From Desulfoprunum benzoelyticum (lineage in GTDB: Bacteria > Desulfobacterota > Desulfobulbia > Desulfobulbales > Desulfocapsaceae): 64,000 nucleotides of DNA. The notes beneath the pieces are model-generated. The model did not search any database, was not told the DNA's origin, and saw nothing but the letters and a program-made list of their open reading frames with translations. A program made the translations under genes and the position numbers. Location of the stretch: NCBI RefSeq assembly GCF_014201505.1, contig NZ_JACHEO010000007.1, positions 91,137 through 155,136 of the forward strand, given 5' to 3'. Of this stretch, positions 1 through 10,011 are shown one piece after another (position 1 is the first letter of the stretch; the number at the start of each line of letters is the position of its first letter).

Positions 1-1
1 G

Positions 2-424
2 TTGCGCGTGCAACAGAGCAATATACCGCGATTGCAAAAAGAACTGGCGGAAACCGAAAGGATCTTCAGTGAAGCGGCGGTGCTGCTTCCCAAGGAGAAG
101 GAAATTCCTCAACTGCTGAAGGATATATCGGCATTGGGACAGGAAGCGGATCTCGAATTCCTGACGTTTAAACCCCTGCCCGATGTCCCCAAGGATTTTT
201 ACGCTGAAATCCCGATCTCCATCAACGTTCGCGGCCCCTATCACAATATGGGCTCCTTCCTTGACAAAGTCAGCAAACTGGGCCGTATAGTCACCGTATC
301 CAACATAAAGATGACAGCCCCCACCAGAGACAGAGGAGAGATGCTGCTCACTTCAGACTGTACATTGGTAACCTACCGTTTTACCAATGTTGAACTCCCT
401 AAACAGGACGGGAAAAAGAAATAA
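2..424 (+). CDS. pilO: Type IV pilus inner-membrane alignment protein PilO (C-terminal part)
   Basis: The gene runs off the left edge, so only about the last 140 residues are seen. PilO is a bitopic inner-membrane protein that pairs with PilN and, with PilP, links the pilus motor platform to the outer-membrane secretin. The visible part has the periplasmic alpha/beta fold typical of the family, including the stretch IPISINVRGPYHNMGSFLDK followed by VSKLGRIVTVSNIKM. The stop lies 18 bases before pilP, so the two are almost certainly co-transcribed. The TTG at position 2 is only the first possible codon in the window, not a real start. An MshJ-type paralogue is possible, because the secretin downstream is MshL-like. 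Confidence 0.85.
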   Translation: MRVQQSNIPRLQKELAETERIFSEAAVLLPKEKEIPQLLKDISALGQEADLEFLTFKPLPDVPKDFYAEIPISINVRGPYHNMGSFLDKVSKLGRIVTVSNIKMTAPTRDRGEMLLTSDCTLVTYRFTNVELPKQDGKKK

Positions 425-442
425 CGCTCAAGGGATTCTGTA

Positions 443-997
443 ATGAAAAAACCATCTTTGCCATCTCTGAGCCTGACTACGTCAAGCTTTTTATTGTATT
501 ACGGGTCTGTGCTGCTTTTTTCATTCCTTCTCTACACCCCGGTTGAATCCATGGCTGCAGACGTATCTCAACCATCGGTGGCCGCACAGCAGCCTGAAAC
601 GACGAAACCGCCTCAGACCAGGCCGTTCGATTATATCATGGCCAACCGGCCCGACCCGTTCCTGCCCTTTATTACCGATAAAACCACGGATCAGGAAACG
701 GGCGATCCCAATGAGATCATCGATCAAAATGAACCATTAACCGGGATGCAGCTGTTCGAGCCGGCCCAGCTGAGCCTCGTTGCCCTGATGGAAACCGGTA
801 CGGAAAAACTCGCCATGGTCCAGGATTCAACCGGAAAAGGGTATGTCCTGACCGAAGGAACGAAAATCGGACGGCGGGGGACAGTGAAGGCCATTTCGCC
901 GAACAAGGTACTGATCGAAGAATTGGCCGAGACTCGCGGAGGGAAAAAGATTCTTTCATATATCGATATGGTACTAAAAAAAGAGGGAGAAAAATAG
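443..997 (+). CDS. pilP: Type IV pilus assembly protein PilP
   Basis: This 184-residue protein has an N-terminal hydrophobic signal/anchor (about residues 15-38, ending near ESMAA) and a proline-rich linker. A C-terminal PilP beta domain follows (about 95-180: LSLVALMETGTEKLAMVQD, then GYVLTEGTKIGRRGTVKAI). PilP sits in the periplasm and bridges the PilN/PilO pair to the N-domains of the secretin. The motif RPDPFLPF just before the folded domain is typical of the family. No lipobox cysteine is seen, so membrane attachment is probably through the N-terminal helix. The gene lies between pilO and an AMIN-domain gene and ends 3 bases before it, indicating tight operon packing. Confidence 0.88.
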   Translation: MKKPSLPSLSLTTSSFLLYYGSVLLFSFLLYTPVESMAADVSQPSVAAQQPETTKPPQTRPFDYIMANRPDPFLPFITDKTTDQETGDPNEIIDQNEPLTGMQLFEPAQLSLVALMETGTEKLAMVQDSTGKGYVLTEGTKIGRRGTVKAISPNKVLIEELAETRGGKKILSYIDMVLKKEGEK

Positions 998-1000
998 AAA

Positions 1001-2929
1001 ATGTACAAAAGGTTCATTATATCCCAATCGGCCATTTTCTCTGTGCTCAGTCTGCTCCTGTTTCTGGCGGCATCGACAGCGGCGGCGACGGAAGCTGTCC
1101 CCGGCACAGCCAAAACCTCCCTGTACCAGGTAACAAAGATCGAGTCTGACCTTCAGGGCGACATTCTCAACCTGTCGATCGTCGGCAACTCCGAACCGGC
1201 CTATACCGTCTCCGAACGATTTTCACCGTTCCGGGCCGTTCTCGACATTGCCAATGCCGCTTTCGACAAATCGATCAATCTGCAATCACAGCTCATTGCC
1301 GACAATCCCTTCATCTCGCTCAAGACCTCTGTTCTCTCCGAACAGGATCCTTCGGTTACCCGTTTCGAATTCACCATCGCCGACTCCCATGATTATAAGA
1401 TCACCCGCGACGGCTTTGTGATCAAGGTACAGGTTGCACCGGCGGCAAAAGAAACCGCCGCTGAAAAGCCGGGGACGTCCCCAAGTCCCGCCGCTATCCC
1501 GGCAATTTCCGATATCGTCGTCAAGACCACCCCATCGGCAACATCTGTGACCTTCGTCAGTTCGGCTCCCATCGCGAAATACACTACGGATACCATTACC
1601 GGTAACGCCAATGAAACTCCGAAGATGTATATCGATATCGAGAATGTCGATATTGCTCAGCTGGTTCGGGAAAAGCGGATCGGTACATCGGTCGACAAGA
1701 TCCGCGTGATCCAGCAGGGCGATGGCGCCCGTTTCATTTTCGACTCGGCGACCGCATCGCTGTTCGATTACACCGTCGCCGACAATGCCGGCCAGGTCGT
1801 GGTAACGGTCAATGAAAATCCGGCCCTGCCCGGCCAGACCGCCTCCGCCGGCAAAAATCAGAAATCCTCCCAACCAACCGACAAAACCCTTGATTCTCTG
1901 ATTGGCGAGACGGAAACCATTCTCGCCACAGAGGGGAAGAAGTCGACTGTCAAAACGGCAGCAACAGACCCCAAGCTCGCACTCGAAGATACATTTTCAT
2001 TTGCCGGATATGACAAACAGCGTATCAGTGTCGATTTTTATAAAATCGATCTCCACAATGTCTTTCGGTTGTTTCGCCAGTTTACCGATATCAACATTAT
2101 CGTCGACGAGGCTGTGACCGGTTCCTTAACCCTGGCACTGACCGATGTTCCGTGGGATTTTGCTCTGGATATCATCTGTAACCTCAAGGACCTGAAGAAG
2201 GAAGAACGTTTCAATACCATTGTCATCTATCCAAACAAAAAAACATTCGTCTGGCCCGATCGCCTCGAGGACAACCTGGCAGTCGAGGCGGATGCGGAGA
2301 TTGTCGAACAGGATGCATTGATCATCGAACAATCCGCCAATCTGCCCAAAGAAGTCATCCAGGCCCAGGAAATTCTGCGAAACGCCCAGATTGCCGATGA
2401 AAACGAGAACTTTGAAGAGGCGGCGGAGCTGTATGAACAGGCGTACAGACTCTGGCCTGCCAATGCCAAGATATCCAACAGACTGGCAACCCTCTACCTC
2501 GTCAGCCTCGGGGTCAACGCGAAGGCCGTCCACTATGCCAAAGAGAGCCTCAAACAGGAACCGGGCAACAATCGCGCCGCCTTGTACGCCGCGATCGGCT
2601 CAGCCAATATGCAGCGCAACGCCGAAGCCCTGGAATACTTCACTCAGAGCATCAGCGGCAATCCACCGATGAAGGAGGCGTTGATCAGCTTTTCGACCTT
2701 CTGTGAAACCAGCGGCCAGAGCGAACAGGCGATCAAACTCCTGGACAGATACAACGCGTCGTATGGTGAGACGATGGATACGATGATCGCCAAGGCCCGC
2801 ATCTACGACAAACTCGGAAATTCAAAAATGGCAATCACCCAGTACAAGGCATTGCTCGCCTCCGGCTTCCCTTTGCCTCCGGACTTGAAACAATATATTC
2901 ATGGCAGAATGGCCGCCAGCAGCTTTTGA
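1001..2929 (+). CDS. AMIN-STN-TPR pilus protein (N-terminal PilQ-like modules without a secretin barrel)
   Basis: This 642-residue exported protein has a signal peptide (about 1-30), two AMIN-like beta domains (about 40-145 and 170-272), and an STN/secretin-N-like domain (about 340-410, with IDLHNVFRLFRQFTDINIIV). The C-terminal 190 residues are TPR-like helices (about 455-635). AMIN and STN domains normally form the periplasmic front half of PilQ, where AMIN binds peptidoglycan. Here they sit on a separate polypeptide with no secretin pore, and the TPR part could bind partners such as PilP or the pilotin. The next gene, 73 bases downstream, supplies the pore. The gene starts 3 bases after pilP. 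The domain calls are by eye. The split architecture is the unusual point. Confidence 0.75.
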   Translation: MYKRFIISQSAIFSVLSLLLFLAASTAAATEAVPGTAKTSLYQVTKIESDLQGDILNLSIVGNSEPAYTVSERFSPFRAVLDIANAAFDKSINLQSQLIADNPFISLKTSVLSEQDPSVTRFEFTIADSHDYKITRDGFVIKVQVAPAAKETAAEKPGTSPSPAAIPAISDIVVKTTPSATSVTFVSSAPIAKYTTDTITGNANETPKMYIDIENVDIAQLVREKRIGTSVDKIRVIQQGDGARFIFDSATASLFDYTVADNAGQVVVTVNENPALPGQTASAGKNQKSSQPTDKTLDSLIGETETILATEGKKSTVKTAATDPKLALEDTFSFAGYDKQRISVDFYKIDLHNVFRLFRQFTDINIIVDEAVTGSLTLALTDVPWDFALDIICNLKDLKKEERFNTIVIYPNKKTFVWPDRLEDNLAVEADAEIVEQDALIIEQSANLPKEVIQAQEILRNAQIADENENFEEAAELYEQAYRLWPANAKISNRLATLYLVSLGVNAKAVHYAKESLKQEPGNNRAALYAAIGSANMQRNAEALEYFTQSISGNPPMKEALISFSTFCETSGQSEQAIKLLDRYNASYGETMDTMIAKARIYDKLGNSKMAITQYKALLASGFPLPPDLKQYIHGRMAASSF

Positions 2930-3002
2930 AGCCGGATTGACCCGCACATTCCTGCAGGACATGAATCCACATACGGCAATTTTATAATCCCGAGAGGTTT
3001 TT

Positions 3003-4751
3003 ATGAAGTCTCAAAAGAACATGTTCTTTGTCGCGAGCCTCCTGCTCTTCCTGATGCTCACCTCATGCAGCGCCCCGAACAAGGCTTCGGACAAATCGGC
3101 GGCAGCGCCTGCCGCTCCGACCGAACAGAATGTCGCGGCCAGGCCTGCCACCCCCAACACCCTCCCTGTCCAGTATCAAACCCCCTCGTATCAAGTCGGC
3201 GAGGAAAGCAGGGAAGAGCTGAGCAGGTCAGAGGATGTCGGCATGAAGGTGGGGGCAACGATCAAATCGACGCGAGGCCCCCAACCCCTCTGGGACATCA
3301 TGAAACGGCTGGCGGCCATCAAGGGGATGAACATCTCCTGGGCCAGCGACGTCGATCAAAAAGTGCTGGTCGATGTCGATATCAATGCCAACGACGATTA
3401 CAATGAGTCGATCGCCAACCTCCTGCGCCAGGTCGACTATTTCCACCAGATCGAGGGCAATACCATCGTCGTCAAATACAAGGAGACCCGACAGTTTTAT
3501 ATCGCTATGCCCTTCATTAAACAAAGTTATTCCACTGGAATAGGTGGCAATTCATTAGGAGGGGGCGATTCTCAAGAAGGTTCAAAAAGTACAAGTGTAG
3601 AAGGTACTATTGCTATACAAAGCAAAGACAATGTTTTCAATGTATGGGAAAGCATTGAGGCGAACCTCAACTCCATCCTTGAGGTGTGGACAACCGAGGC
3701 TGTTACTGAAATAAATACGACAACGAGTAAAGATTCTAAAACTACGTATAATGATAATAAAGCATTAGATATAGCTGAAAAGCAAACTGCAGCAACTAGA
3801 AGACTATCTGGGAATCAAAATGTATTTATGATCGACAAGCCAGTAGGCATGATCACAGTTACCGCTCCTCGGCCTTTACTTGATCGCGTCGATGCCTACA
3901 TCAAGAATTTGAAAAAAGAATTGTATAAACAGATCTCCATAGAGGCCAAGATTATTGAAGTCAAACTCACCCAAGAGTCCAGCATAGGTATCAATTGGAC
4001 TCAAGTACTCCAAAATTTCAAAATTAGCGGCGCGGTTGAGTTTGGATCAAAGGCTCTTGGGGGGCAGGTGTACCCCTATATCTTTGCCAACGAGGACGGG
4101 ACCGACGGCAATTGGGATGATGGAACCAATCATGGGAAAATTCAGGACCCTACCAGATTCGTATCCAAGGTTTCTATCAATACCGCAAATTTTGATGTTT
4201 TTTTGAACGCTTTAGAGACACAAGGTGATACCAAAGTTCTTTCCAACCCGAAGATCAGTGTAATGAATGGCCAACCGGCTCTTATTTCAGTTGGAAGAAA
4301 CACCACATATATTAAGGCTCTCACGAAGACCATTACTAAAGGATCCGCTGGAACAGAAAACGATACTGAGTACACTCCTGAAATTGCAAGCATACTGTCA
4401 GGCGTAGGTATGTCTTTAACTGCCACCATACTTGATGACAATCAAATTATACTCAATCTAGTGCCCGTCACGACTGAACTCGAAAACGGTGAAGTTGCTT
4501 ACAGAAGATTTCCTGATGGGTCAGAGGCTGGTATACCTGTTGTTGAAATTCGAGAAATGAGCACGACGGTAAAGGTGAAGAATGGCGAGATGCTCGTCAT
4601 CGGCGGATTAATAAGCGACGTTGAAGGTAATACAGGTAATTTCGCCCCGGTGGTCGGCAAGATTCCGTTGATCAAATACCTCTTCGGCCATGAAGAGAAA
4701 TCGAATCGAAAACGCGAATTGATCATTCTGCTTAAGCCCAACATCATCTGA
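3003..4751 (+). CDS. MshL-type outer-membrane secretin lipoprotein
   Basis: This 582-residue secretin begins with a lipoprotein signal peptide ending LMLTSCSA (lipobox Cys about residue 22). A short N-domain follows (about 90-165, with WDIMKRLAAIKGMNISWASD). The C-terminal secretin barrel domain (about 310-582) contains TKVLSNPKISVMNGQPALI, VKNGEMLVIGGLISDVEG and the final GKIPLIKYLFGHEEK. It forms the outer-membrane gated channel for pilus passage. The length and the IAMPFIKQSYS segment after the N-domain resemble MSHA-pilus MshL more than classical PilQ, and AMIN domains are missing (see the preceding gene). The middle of the gene (about 3520-4000 and 4150-4560) is much more AT-rich than its ends. 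The start has a plausible GAGAGG-like ribosome site. Confidence 0.85.
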   Translation: MKSQKNMFFVASLLLFLMLTSCSAPNKASDKSAAAPAAPTEQNVAARPATPNTLPVQYQTPSYQVGEESREELSRSEDVGMKVGATIKSTRGPQPLWDIMKRLAAIKGMNISWASDVDQKVLVDVDINANDDYNESIANLLRQVDYFHQIEGNTIVVKYKETRQFYIAMPFIKQSYSTGIGGNSLGGGDSQEGSKSTSVEGTIAIQSKDNVFNVWESIEANLNSILEVWTTEAVTEINTTTSKDSKTTYNDNKALDIAEKQTAATRRLSGNQNVFMIDKPVGMITVTAPRPLLDRVDAYIKNLKKELYKQISIEAKIIEVKLTQESSIGINWTQVLQNFKISGAVEFGSKALGGQVYPYIFANEDGTDGNWDDGTNHGKIQDPTRFVSKVSINTANFDVFLNALETQGDTKVLSNPKISVMNGQPALISVGRNTTYIKALTKTITKGSAGTENDTEYTPEIASILSGVGMSLTATILDDNQIILNLVPVTTELENGEVAYRRFPDGSEAGIPVVEIREMSTTVKVKNGEMLVIGGLISDVEGNTGNFAPVVGKIPLIKYLFGHEEKSNRKRELIILLKPNII

Positions 4752-4807
4752 TGCATACACCATTTTCTGTAACGGATAACGTCCATTATCAAGGTAGGGA
4801 GACAATT

Positions 4808-5836
4808 ATGGAGAGGCTGAAATTTCTGGTCGTTGGAATCCTCGCGCTGACCCTGGCCGGTTGCGGTCAAACGATCGTCGAAACGCTCAATGTCCCGCAC
4901 GCCCCGGGCTTCGATGCCCCGGGCAAAGGGAGGTCGGTTGTCATCCTCCCCTTTGCCGACTACTCGAATGCCGGCAATTTCGACTCCGCCTTCAGGAGAA
5001 ACATGGCAGTCACCGAAGCGCTGACCGACAGGTTCTCCGCCAACGGTTTTTCGATGCCCGTCCAGGAAGATGTTTTCCAGTATCTCGTCGATGAAGGCGT
5101 GATCAACATCGTTCCCTACGAAGAGACCCGGTCCGTGTCCCTGGTCAACGAGTTGGCCAACGAGTGGTCCGATACCATGAAAGCGGAGATCTCGCGCTAT
5201 CTCGCCGGAAACAACACGACAACCGGAGTCAATGCCGGCAACAGCCCCGGGACCCATGCTCTGACAACCAATACCGTTGCCAAGATCGGCAGATCCTTCA
5301 AGGCCGACTATATCGTCCGGGGGCGGATTCTTGAATACAAGTCCCGCCAGGATCCGACGTGGGAACCATGGAAAAAAGGCATCCTGCCGTTCATCAACGG
5401 CGGCACCAGCAGGATCATTTTCGGCTTTGCCAGCTCCGATCTGTACGATCAGTGGAACCAGCAGATCACCGGCGCCGCCTACGGTGCACGGATTGGCTAC
5501 GAACACAGCAACTGGCCGTGGGACAACAACGATGACGGCGACGCCATCTTCGGTATGAGCGACGGCGATGACGCCAATGCCATTCTCTGGGGTTCGATCG
5601 GTTCTGAAATCGGAAAACAGGCGTATCGCAGCGGCGATGTCCAGCAAGCGGTCGTGCAATTGCGGATGTGGGTGCAGGAAGCGACTTCCGGCAACGTCGT
5701 GTGGACCAACAGGGTCGATGTGAAGGTCACACCGGAATCCTTCTTTGCCGACAACCAGTATGACGCCCTGTTCAACAAGGCGATTGAGAAAGGGGTGATG
5801 ACCCTGGTCGATAATTTCGTCACCACCGGCTTATAG
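4808..5836 (+). CDS. Putative outer-membrane lipoprotein of the pilus operon, function unknown
   Basis: The protein has 342 residues. The start is chosen at ATG 4808, preceded by AGGGAGA, because it gives a proper lipoprotein signal (FLVVGILALTLAGC, lipobox Cys about residue 20). An upstream in-frame ATG overlaps the secretin stop. The mature part opens with a beta-strand-rich segment (SVVILPFADYSNAGNF) reminiscent of CsgG/LpoB-like lipoproteins that begin with a conserved PF-D/N motif. Residues about 230-265 are rich in Asp, Asn and Trp (NWPWDNNDDGDAIFG). I do not recognise a specific family. Its place directly after the secretin and before a terminator suggests a pilotin or pilus-accessory lipoprotein, but this is only inferred from position. 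Confidence 0.6.
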   Translation: MERLKFLVVGILALTLAGCGQTIVETLNVPHAPGFDAPGKGRSVVILPFADYSNAGNFDSAFRRNMAVTEALTDRFSANGFSMPVQEDVFQYLVDEGVINIVPYEETRSVSLVNELANEWSDTMKAEISRYLAGNNTTTGVNAGNSPGTHALTTNTVAKIGRSFKADYIVRGRILEYKSRQDPTWEPWKKGILPFINGGTSRIIFGFASSDLYDQWNQQITGAAYGARIGYEHSNWPWDNNDDGDAIFGMSDGDDANAILWGSIGSEIGKQAYRSGDVQQAVVQLRMWVQEATSGNVVWTNRVDVKVTPESFFADNQYDALFNKAIEKGVMTLVDNFVTTGL

Positions 5837-5861
5837 AAGAAACTGTTTCAACCTCCCACTG

Positions 5862-5903
5862 AAAAAGAGCCGCAGTTCCTTGCAGAACTGCGGCTCTTTT
5901 TTT
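5862..5903. terminator. Bidirectional rho-independent terminator
   Basis: A 17-bp stem, 5862-5878 with 5885-5901, is separated by a 6-base loop. It is flanked by A-runs on the left and T-runs on the right, so it can end the pilus operon on the plus strand and secB on the minus strand. The secB stop codon overlaps the end of the hairpin. Confidence 0.88.
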
Positions 5904-6378
5904 ATTGCTTTTCCGCCTCTCTTCTTTTCTTCGCACTCTGAAAGAGACCCATAAAGTTGATCGGCTCCATGAGGAAGGGGGTGAACCCGCCATCGATCGA
6001 TATCTGACTGACAATCTGTCTGGTAAACGGGAACAGCAGTGTCGGACAATCGACCTTCAGCACCATCTCCATATGTTCTTCCGGAATGTTCCTCAGGAGA
6101 AATACCGCGGCATGCTCAATTTCCAGAATAAACATGGCCTTGTCATCATCCTTGGAAATCACTTTGGCAGTGATCTGCAGTGAGACCTCCCAGTGATCGT
6201 CGTCAATCTTCTTGTTGTTCATGTTCAGATTGAGTTCAACTTTCGGCTCGGTCTTCTGCGGCGTGATAAAGACCTGAGGGGCGTACGGGTTTTCAAAAGA
6301 GAGGTCCTTGATATACATTTTCTGCATACGGAACTCCGGTCGCGGATTGACCTCAGGGCTTCCATTGTTTTCAGCCAT
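5902..6378 (-). CDS. secB: Protein-export chaperone SecB
   Basis: This 158-residue cytoplasmic chaperone keeps precursors unfolded and delivers them to SecA. It covers the whole SecB family length: the N-terminal segment YIKDLSFENPYAPQVF, the Glu-rich core with LEIEHAAVFLLRNIPEE, the conserved LLFPFTRQIVSQISIDGGF, and the substrate groove segment FLMEPINFMGLF. The C-terminus is Lys/Arg/Glu rich (QSAKKRREAEKQ). That resembles the basic SecA-binding tail of SecB proteins outside the gammaproteobacteria. The gene is monocistronic, convergent with the pilus operon, and ends inside the shared terminator. About 120 bases without a gene separate it from uvrA. Confidence 0.93.
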   Translation of the reverse strand: MAENNGSPEVNPRPEFRMQKMYIKDLSFENPYAPQVFITPQKTEPKVELNLNMNNKKIDDDHWEVSLQITAKVISKDDDKAMFILEIEHAAVFLLRNIPEEHMEMVLKVDCPTLLFPFTRQIVSQISIDGGFTPFLMEPINFMGLFQSAKKRREAEKQ

Positions 6379-6499
6379 TCTTTTCCTCGTCGTTAAATGG
6401 TTTTCAGATCGTCTGTGCGTTGTCGATATCCCCCGTCCTGCCGCGCCATTAAACTGTACTTGAGCCGATCAGGCAAGTTTTTCAGGAGAACCGGAAAAA

Positions 6500-9331
6500 T
6501 CACAGGACCTGTTTCAGGAATCTGCCGGTATGGGATTCCGGGACATCGGCGACGGACTCGGGCCGGCCGCAGGTCACGATCGTGCCGCCGCCGGCCCCGC
6601 CTTCAGGACCGACATCGATAATCCAGTCCGCTGTTTTGACGACGTCGAGATTATGCTCGATCACGACGACGGTGTTGCCCTGATCCACCAGCCTGTTCAG
6701 GACATCCAGCAGGTACTGTATATCCGCCGGGTGCAACCCGGTCGTCGGCTCGTCGAGGATATACAGTGTTTTTCCACTGGCCCGGCTTGACAGCTCCCTG
6801 GCCAGTTTTACTCTCTGGGCCTCACCACCTGAAAGGGTTACCGAGGATTGGCCGAGAGTGATATACGAAAGTCCGACATCACAGAGGGTTTGCAGGCGAT
6901 TCTTGATGGCCGGAACATTTTTGAAGAATTCCAAGGCCTCCTCCACCGTCATCGCCAGTATCTGATGGATGTTTTTGCCGCGGTAGGCGATTTCCAGGGT
7001 TTCAAAGTTATACCGCTTCCCCATGCATTTTTCACATACGACATAGACGTCCGGGAGAAAGTGCATGGCTATCCTGATCTCACCACCCCCTTCGCAGGTC
7101 TCGCATCTTCCGCCCTTGACGTTGAAGCTGAAACGACTGGCGGTGTATCCCCTGGCCCTGGACTCCGGCAGACGGCTGAAAAGTTCCCGGATCGGGGTAA
7201 AGACCCCGGTATAGGTGGCAGGGTTGGAGCGCGGGGTTCTGCCGATAGGACTCTGGTCGATATCGACGATCTTATCGATATGTTCCAACCCCGACAGGAG
7301 CGCACCGTCAAGTTCTGCCGTACCTTTCTTGCGTTCGAGCCCCTTTCTGGCCAGTTTGTACAACGTCTCGATGACGAGAGAACTTTTGCCGGAGCCGGAG
7401 ACACCGGTCACACAGGTCAGGACACGAAGAGGAAAAACGGCTTCGACCGCCTGCAGGTTGTTCACCGAGGCATGCCGGACCCGCAGACTGTCTTTTCCAG
7501 CGTTGGAGACAGGGCGACGGCGCGCCGGCACGACAATCTTTTTCCTGCCGGCCAGATACGCCCCGGTTGCCGACCGCTCCTCCTGCAGGAGCCCGGAAAC
7601 CGATCCATTATAGACGACCTCGCCACCATGCACCCCGGCTCCCGGGCCCATATCAAGGACATGGTCGGCGGCAAGAATCGTGTCGGTATCGTGTTCAACG
7701 ACGATGACGCTATTTCCCAGATCCCGCAGTTCCCGCAGGGTATTGATCAGTTTCTGATTATCGCGCTGATGCAGACCGATACTCGGCTCGTCGAGAATGT
7801 ACAGGACACCGGCCAGGCGCGAGCCGATCTGGGAGGCCAGCCGGATGCGTTGAGCTTCTCCCCCCGATAATGTCCCCGCCCGGCGTTCCAGCGAGAGATA
7901 ACCGAGACCGACGTTGCGAAGAAAGGCCAACCGTTCGGTGATCTCCTTGAGAATCGGCGCGCCGATCTTCCGTTCCCGACTGGTAAAGGGAAGTGCCGGC
8001 AGATCATCCAATAACTGGGCAATCGATCGACGGACGATATCATCGATCGACCAGTTCCCGATCCGATACGCCAGCGCCTCGGCCTTCAGCCGTGCTCCCC
8101 GGCAGGACGGACAGAGCTGTTCATTCATATACCGGCCCAGTTCTTCTCTGATCATGTTCGACCGGGTCTCGTGAAACCTTCGGTCCAACTGGGGAATAAC
8201 CCCCTCGAAACGGCGCTCATCGGTCATCGTCCGGCGCTCGTTGCGGTAGTGGAAGCGGATATCTTCCCTCCCCGAACCATAGAGGATGACCTTGCGCACC
8301 TTGGCCGGCAGCTTGTCGAAAGGGGTGTCCAGCGAGAAACCGTAATGATCGGCGACCGCGGCCAGAATCTGGCCGCTGTACGACGATTCCTTTCTCCAAC
8401 CCCATGGTGCAATCGCGCCCTCGACGATACTCCTGCTCTCGTCGGGAATCACCAAGGCGGCATCGAAAAACTGTTTTACTCCCAACCCGCCGCACTCGGG
8501 ACATGCGCCCTGGGGGTTGTTGAACGAGAAAAGCTGGGTGGAGGGCGACGGCAGGGAAATCGAACATTGATGACAGGCCGCATGTTCGCTGAACAGCTGG
8601 TCCCGCTGCTGATCGACGAAGTGCACGAGCAGGTAGCCATCCGAGAGTTTGACGGCGGTTTCCACCGAATCCGACAACCGTCTGCGGAGCGAATCCTTGA
8701 CGATCACCCGATCGACAACAACCTCTATGGTGTGACGGCGATTCTTGTCCAATTCCGGGGCTTCCGTCATGTCCATGATCGCGCCGTCGATACGGACCCG
8801 GACAAAACCCTCCTTGCGGATACGCTCCAGCACCTGATCGTGGCGCCCCTTCTTGTCGAGGACGATCGGAGCCAGTAACAGGAGTTTTGTCCCCTGCTGA
8901 AGTTGAAGCAGGATATCGACCATATCCTCCACCGACTGGGCCACGATCTCGCTGCCGCAATGGGGACAATGGGGGTGGCTGCAACGGGCGAAGAGCAACC
9001 GCAGATGGTCGTAGATCTCGGTGACGGTGCCGACGGTCGAGCGCGGGTTTTTGCTTGTCGTCTTCTGCTCGATCGATACCGCCGGAGACAGCCCCTCGAG
9101 GACGTCGACATCGGGTTTATCCATCTGCCCCAGGAATTGGCGGGCATAGGTCGACAGCGATTCCACATACCTTCTCTGGCCTTCGGCATACAGGGTATCG
9201 AAGGCCAGGGTCGATTTACCCGACCCCGACAACCCTGTAAAAACAACGAGCTGGTTTCGAGGGAGATCAACGCTGATATTCTTCAGATTATGCATCCGCG
9301 CACCGCGGATGCAGAGTAGCTTCGGTTCCAT
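6500..9331 (-). CDS. uvrA: Excinuclease ABC subunit A
   Basis: UvrA is the damage-recognition ATPase of nucleotide excision repair, acting as a dimer with UvrB. From the chosen ATG at 9331 ([18 protein letters not shown]) the protein has 943 residues, the usual UvrA length. A longer upstream frame overlaps the next gene and lacks family similarity. Two ABC modules are visible: Walker [16 protein letters not shown] and [15 protein letters not shown], and signatures [16 protein letters not shown] and [16 protein letters not shown]. Zinc-binding CxxC pairs are present ([18 protein letters not shown], and [11 protein letters not shown] with [10 protein letters not shown]). The C-terminal aspartate-rich Walker B ([12 protein letters not shown]) is intact. 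All catalytic motifs look functional. Confidence 0.96.
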   Translation of the reverse strand: MEPKLLCIRGARMHNLKNISVDLPRNQLVVFTGLSGSGKSTLAFDTLYAEGQRRYVESLSTYARQFLGQMDKPDVDVLEGLSPAVSIEQKTTSKNPRSTVGTVTEIYDHLRLLFARCSHPHCPHCGSEIVAQSVEDMVDILLQLQQGTKLLLLAPIVLDKKGRHDQVLERIRKEGFVRVRIDGAIMDMTEAPELDKNRRHTIEVVVDRVIVKDSLRRRLSDSVETAVKLSDGYLLVHFVDQQRDQLFSEHAACHQCSISLPSPSTQLFSFNNPQGACPECGGLGVKQFFDAALVIPDESRSIVEGAIAPWGWRKESSYSGQILAAVADHYGFSLDTPFDKLPAKVRKVILYGSGREDIRFHYRNERRTMTDERRFEGVIPQLDRRFHETRSNMIREELGRYMNEQLCPSCRGARLKAEALAYRIGNWSIDDIVRRSIAQLLDDLPALPFTSRERKIGAPILKEITERLAFLRNVGLGYLSLERRAGTLSGGEAQRIRLASQIGSRLAGVLYILDEPSIGLHQRDNQKLINTLRELRDLGNSVIVVEHDTDTILAADHVLDMGPGAGVHGGEVVYNGSVSGLLQEERSATGAYLAGRKKIVVPARRRPVSNAGKDSLRVRHASVNNLQAVEAVFPLRVLTCVTGVSGSGKSSLVIETLYKLARKGLERKKGTAELDGALLSGLEHIDKIVDIDQSPIGRTPRSNPATYTGVFTPIRELFSRLPESRARGYTASRFSFNVKGGRCETCEGGGEIRIAMHFLPDVYVVCEKCMGKRYNFETLEIAYRGKNIHQILAMTVEEALEFFKNVPAIKNRLQTLCDVGLSYITLGQSSVTLSGGEAQRVKLARELSSRASGKTLYILDEPTTGLHPADIQYLLDVLNRLVDQGNTVVVIEHNLDVVKTADWIIDVGPEGGAGGGTIVTCGRPESVADVPESHTGRFLKQVL

Positions 9332-9377
9332 CAAGGATTGTCGGAAAAGATGAAGAACTGCCTGGGGAGGGACGAGT

Positions 9378-9788
9378 TCAGAGAAGAGTGCTGTGATCGA
9401 CCTTGATGCATCGATCCATGACAGTCTGCAGCCCATGCCGGCGGGCATATTCGGCGGCTTCCGGGTTGACGACCCCGAGTTGCATCCAGATCGCTCCAGC
9501 CCCGATCTTCACGGCCGCTTCGACTATCGGATACACATCTTCAGATCGTCTGAAGATATCGACGATATCGATCCGTTCTGGAATAGAAAGGAGATCAGGA
9601 TGGCATTTCAGCCCCAGGATCTCGCTCTGTCCCGGGTTCACAGGGAAAACAGAGTAACCGGCGTCAAGAAGATACCGTCCCACCATGTGGCTGGGCCGAT
9701 CTGCCTTGGGCGACAGGCCGACGATCGCGATTGTCCGGGCCTGACGCAGAAGGTTACCGATTTCCATATGGGGGTTGATCTGCAGCAT
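9378..9788 (-). CDS. CoA-binding (YccU-like) Rossmann-fold protein
   Basis: The protein has 136 residues and matches the CoA_binding_2 family in length and motifs: RTIAIVGLSPKADRPSHMV near the N-terminus, then VFPVNPGQSEILGLKCHPDL, VDIFRRSEDVYPIVEAAV and AIWMQLGVVNPEAAEYAR. These proteins have the nucleotide-binding fold of succinyl-CoA synthetase alpha but lack the catalytic partner domain, and their cellular role is not settled. The gene lies 46 bases upstream of the uvrA start on the same strand, so it may be co-transcribed with uvrA. No membrane segments are present. The C-terminus MDRCIKVDHSTLL is typical of the family. Confidence 0.85.
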   Translation of the reverse strand: MLQINPHMEIGNLLRQARTIAIVGLSPKADRPSHMVGRYLLDAGYSVFPVNPGQSEILGLKCHPDLLSIPERIDIVDIFRRSEDVYPIVEAAVKIGAGAIWMQLGVVNPEAAEYARRHGLQTVMDRCIKVDHSTLL

Positions 9789-10011
9789 AACGAATCCTGT
9801 CCGATAATTTCGTAAGCACCCGGAAATGGAAGGAGGAAAATGATTTACCAGTGAAATGGGCTGTGGTAGCCTGTTGAATTATAATGGTGAGGCCATAGAC
9901 AAAAGTCAAGAGAGCAATTATATACATTGCCACTATTGGTCGTTTGCCATCAGCTTGGCCGCTGAACGGAAATTACCCTCTTCGGCGACACAGATTACAC
10001 GGGAAAACTCA

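Noticed and set aside
9820..10011. T-box riboswitch before glyQ
   Set aside because: No T-box core sequence (AGGGUGGNACCGCG type) or terminator/antiterminator pair was found, and T-boxes are not usual for glyQ in this group.
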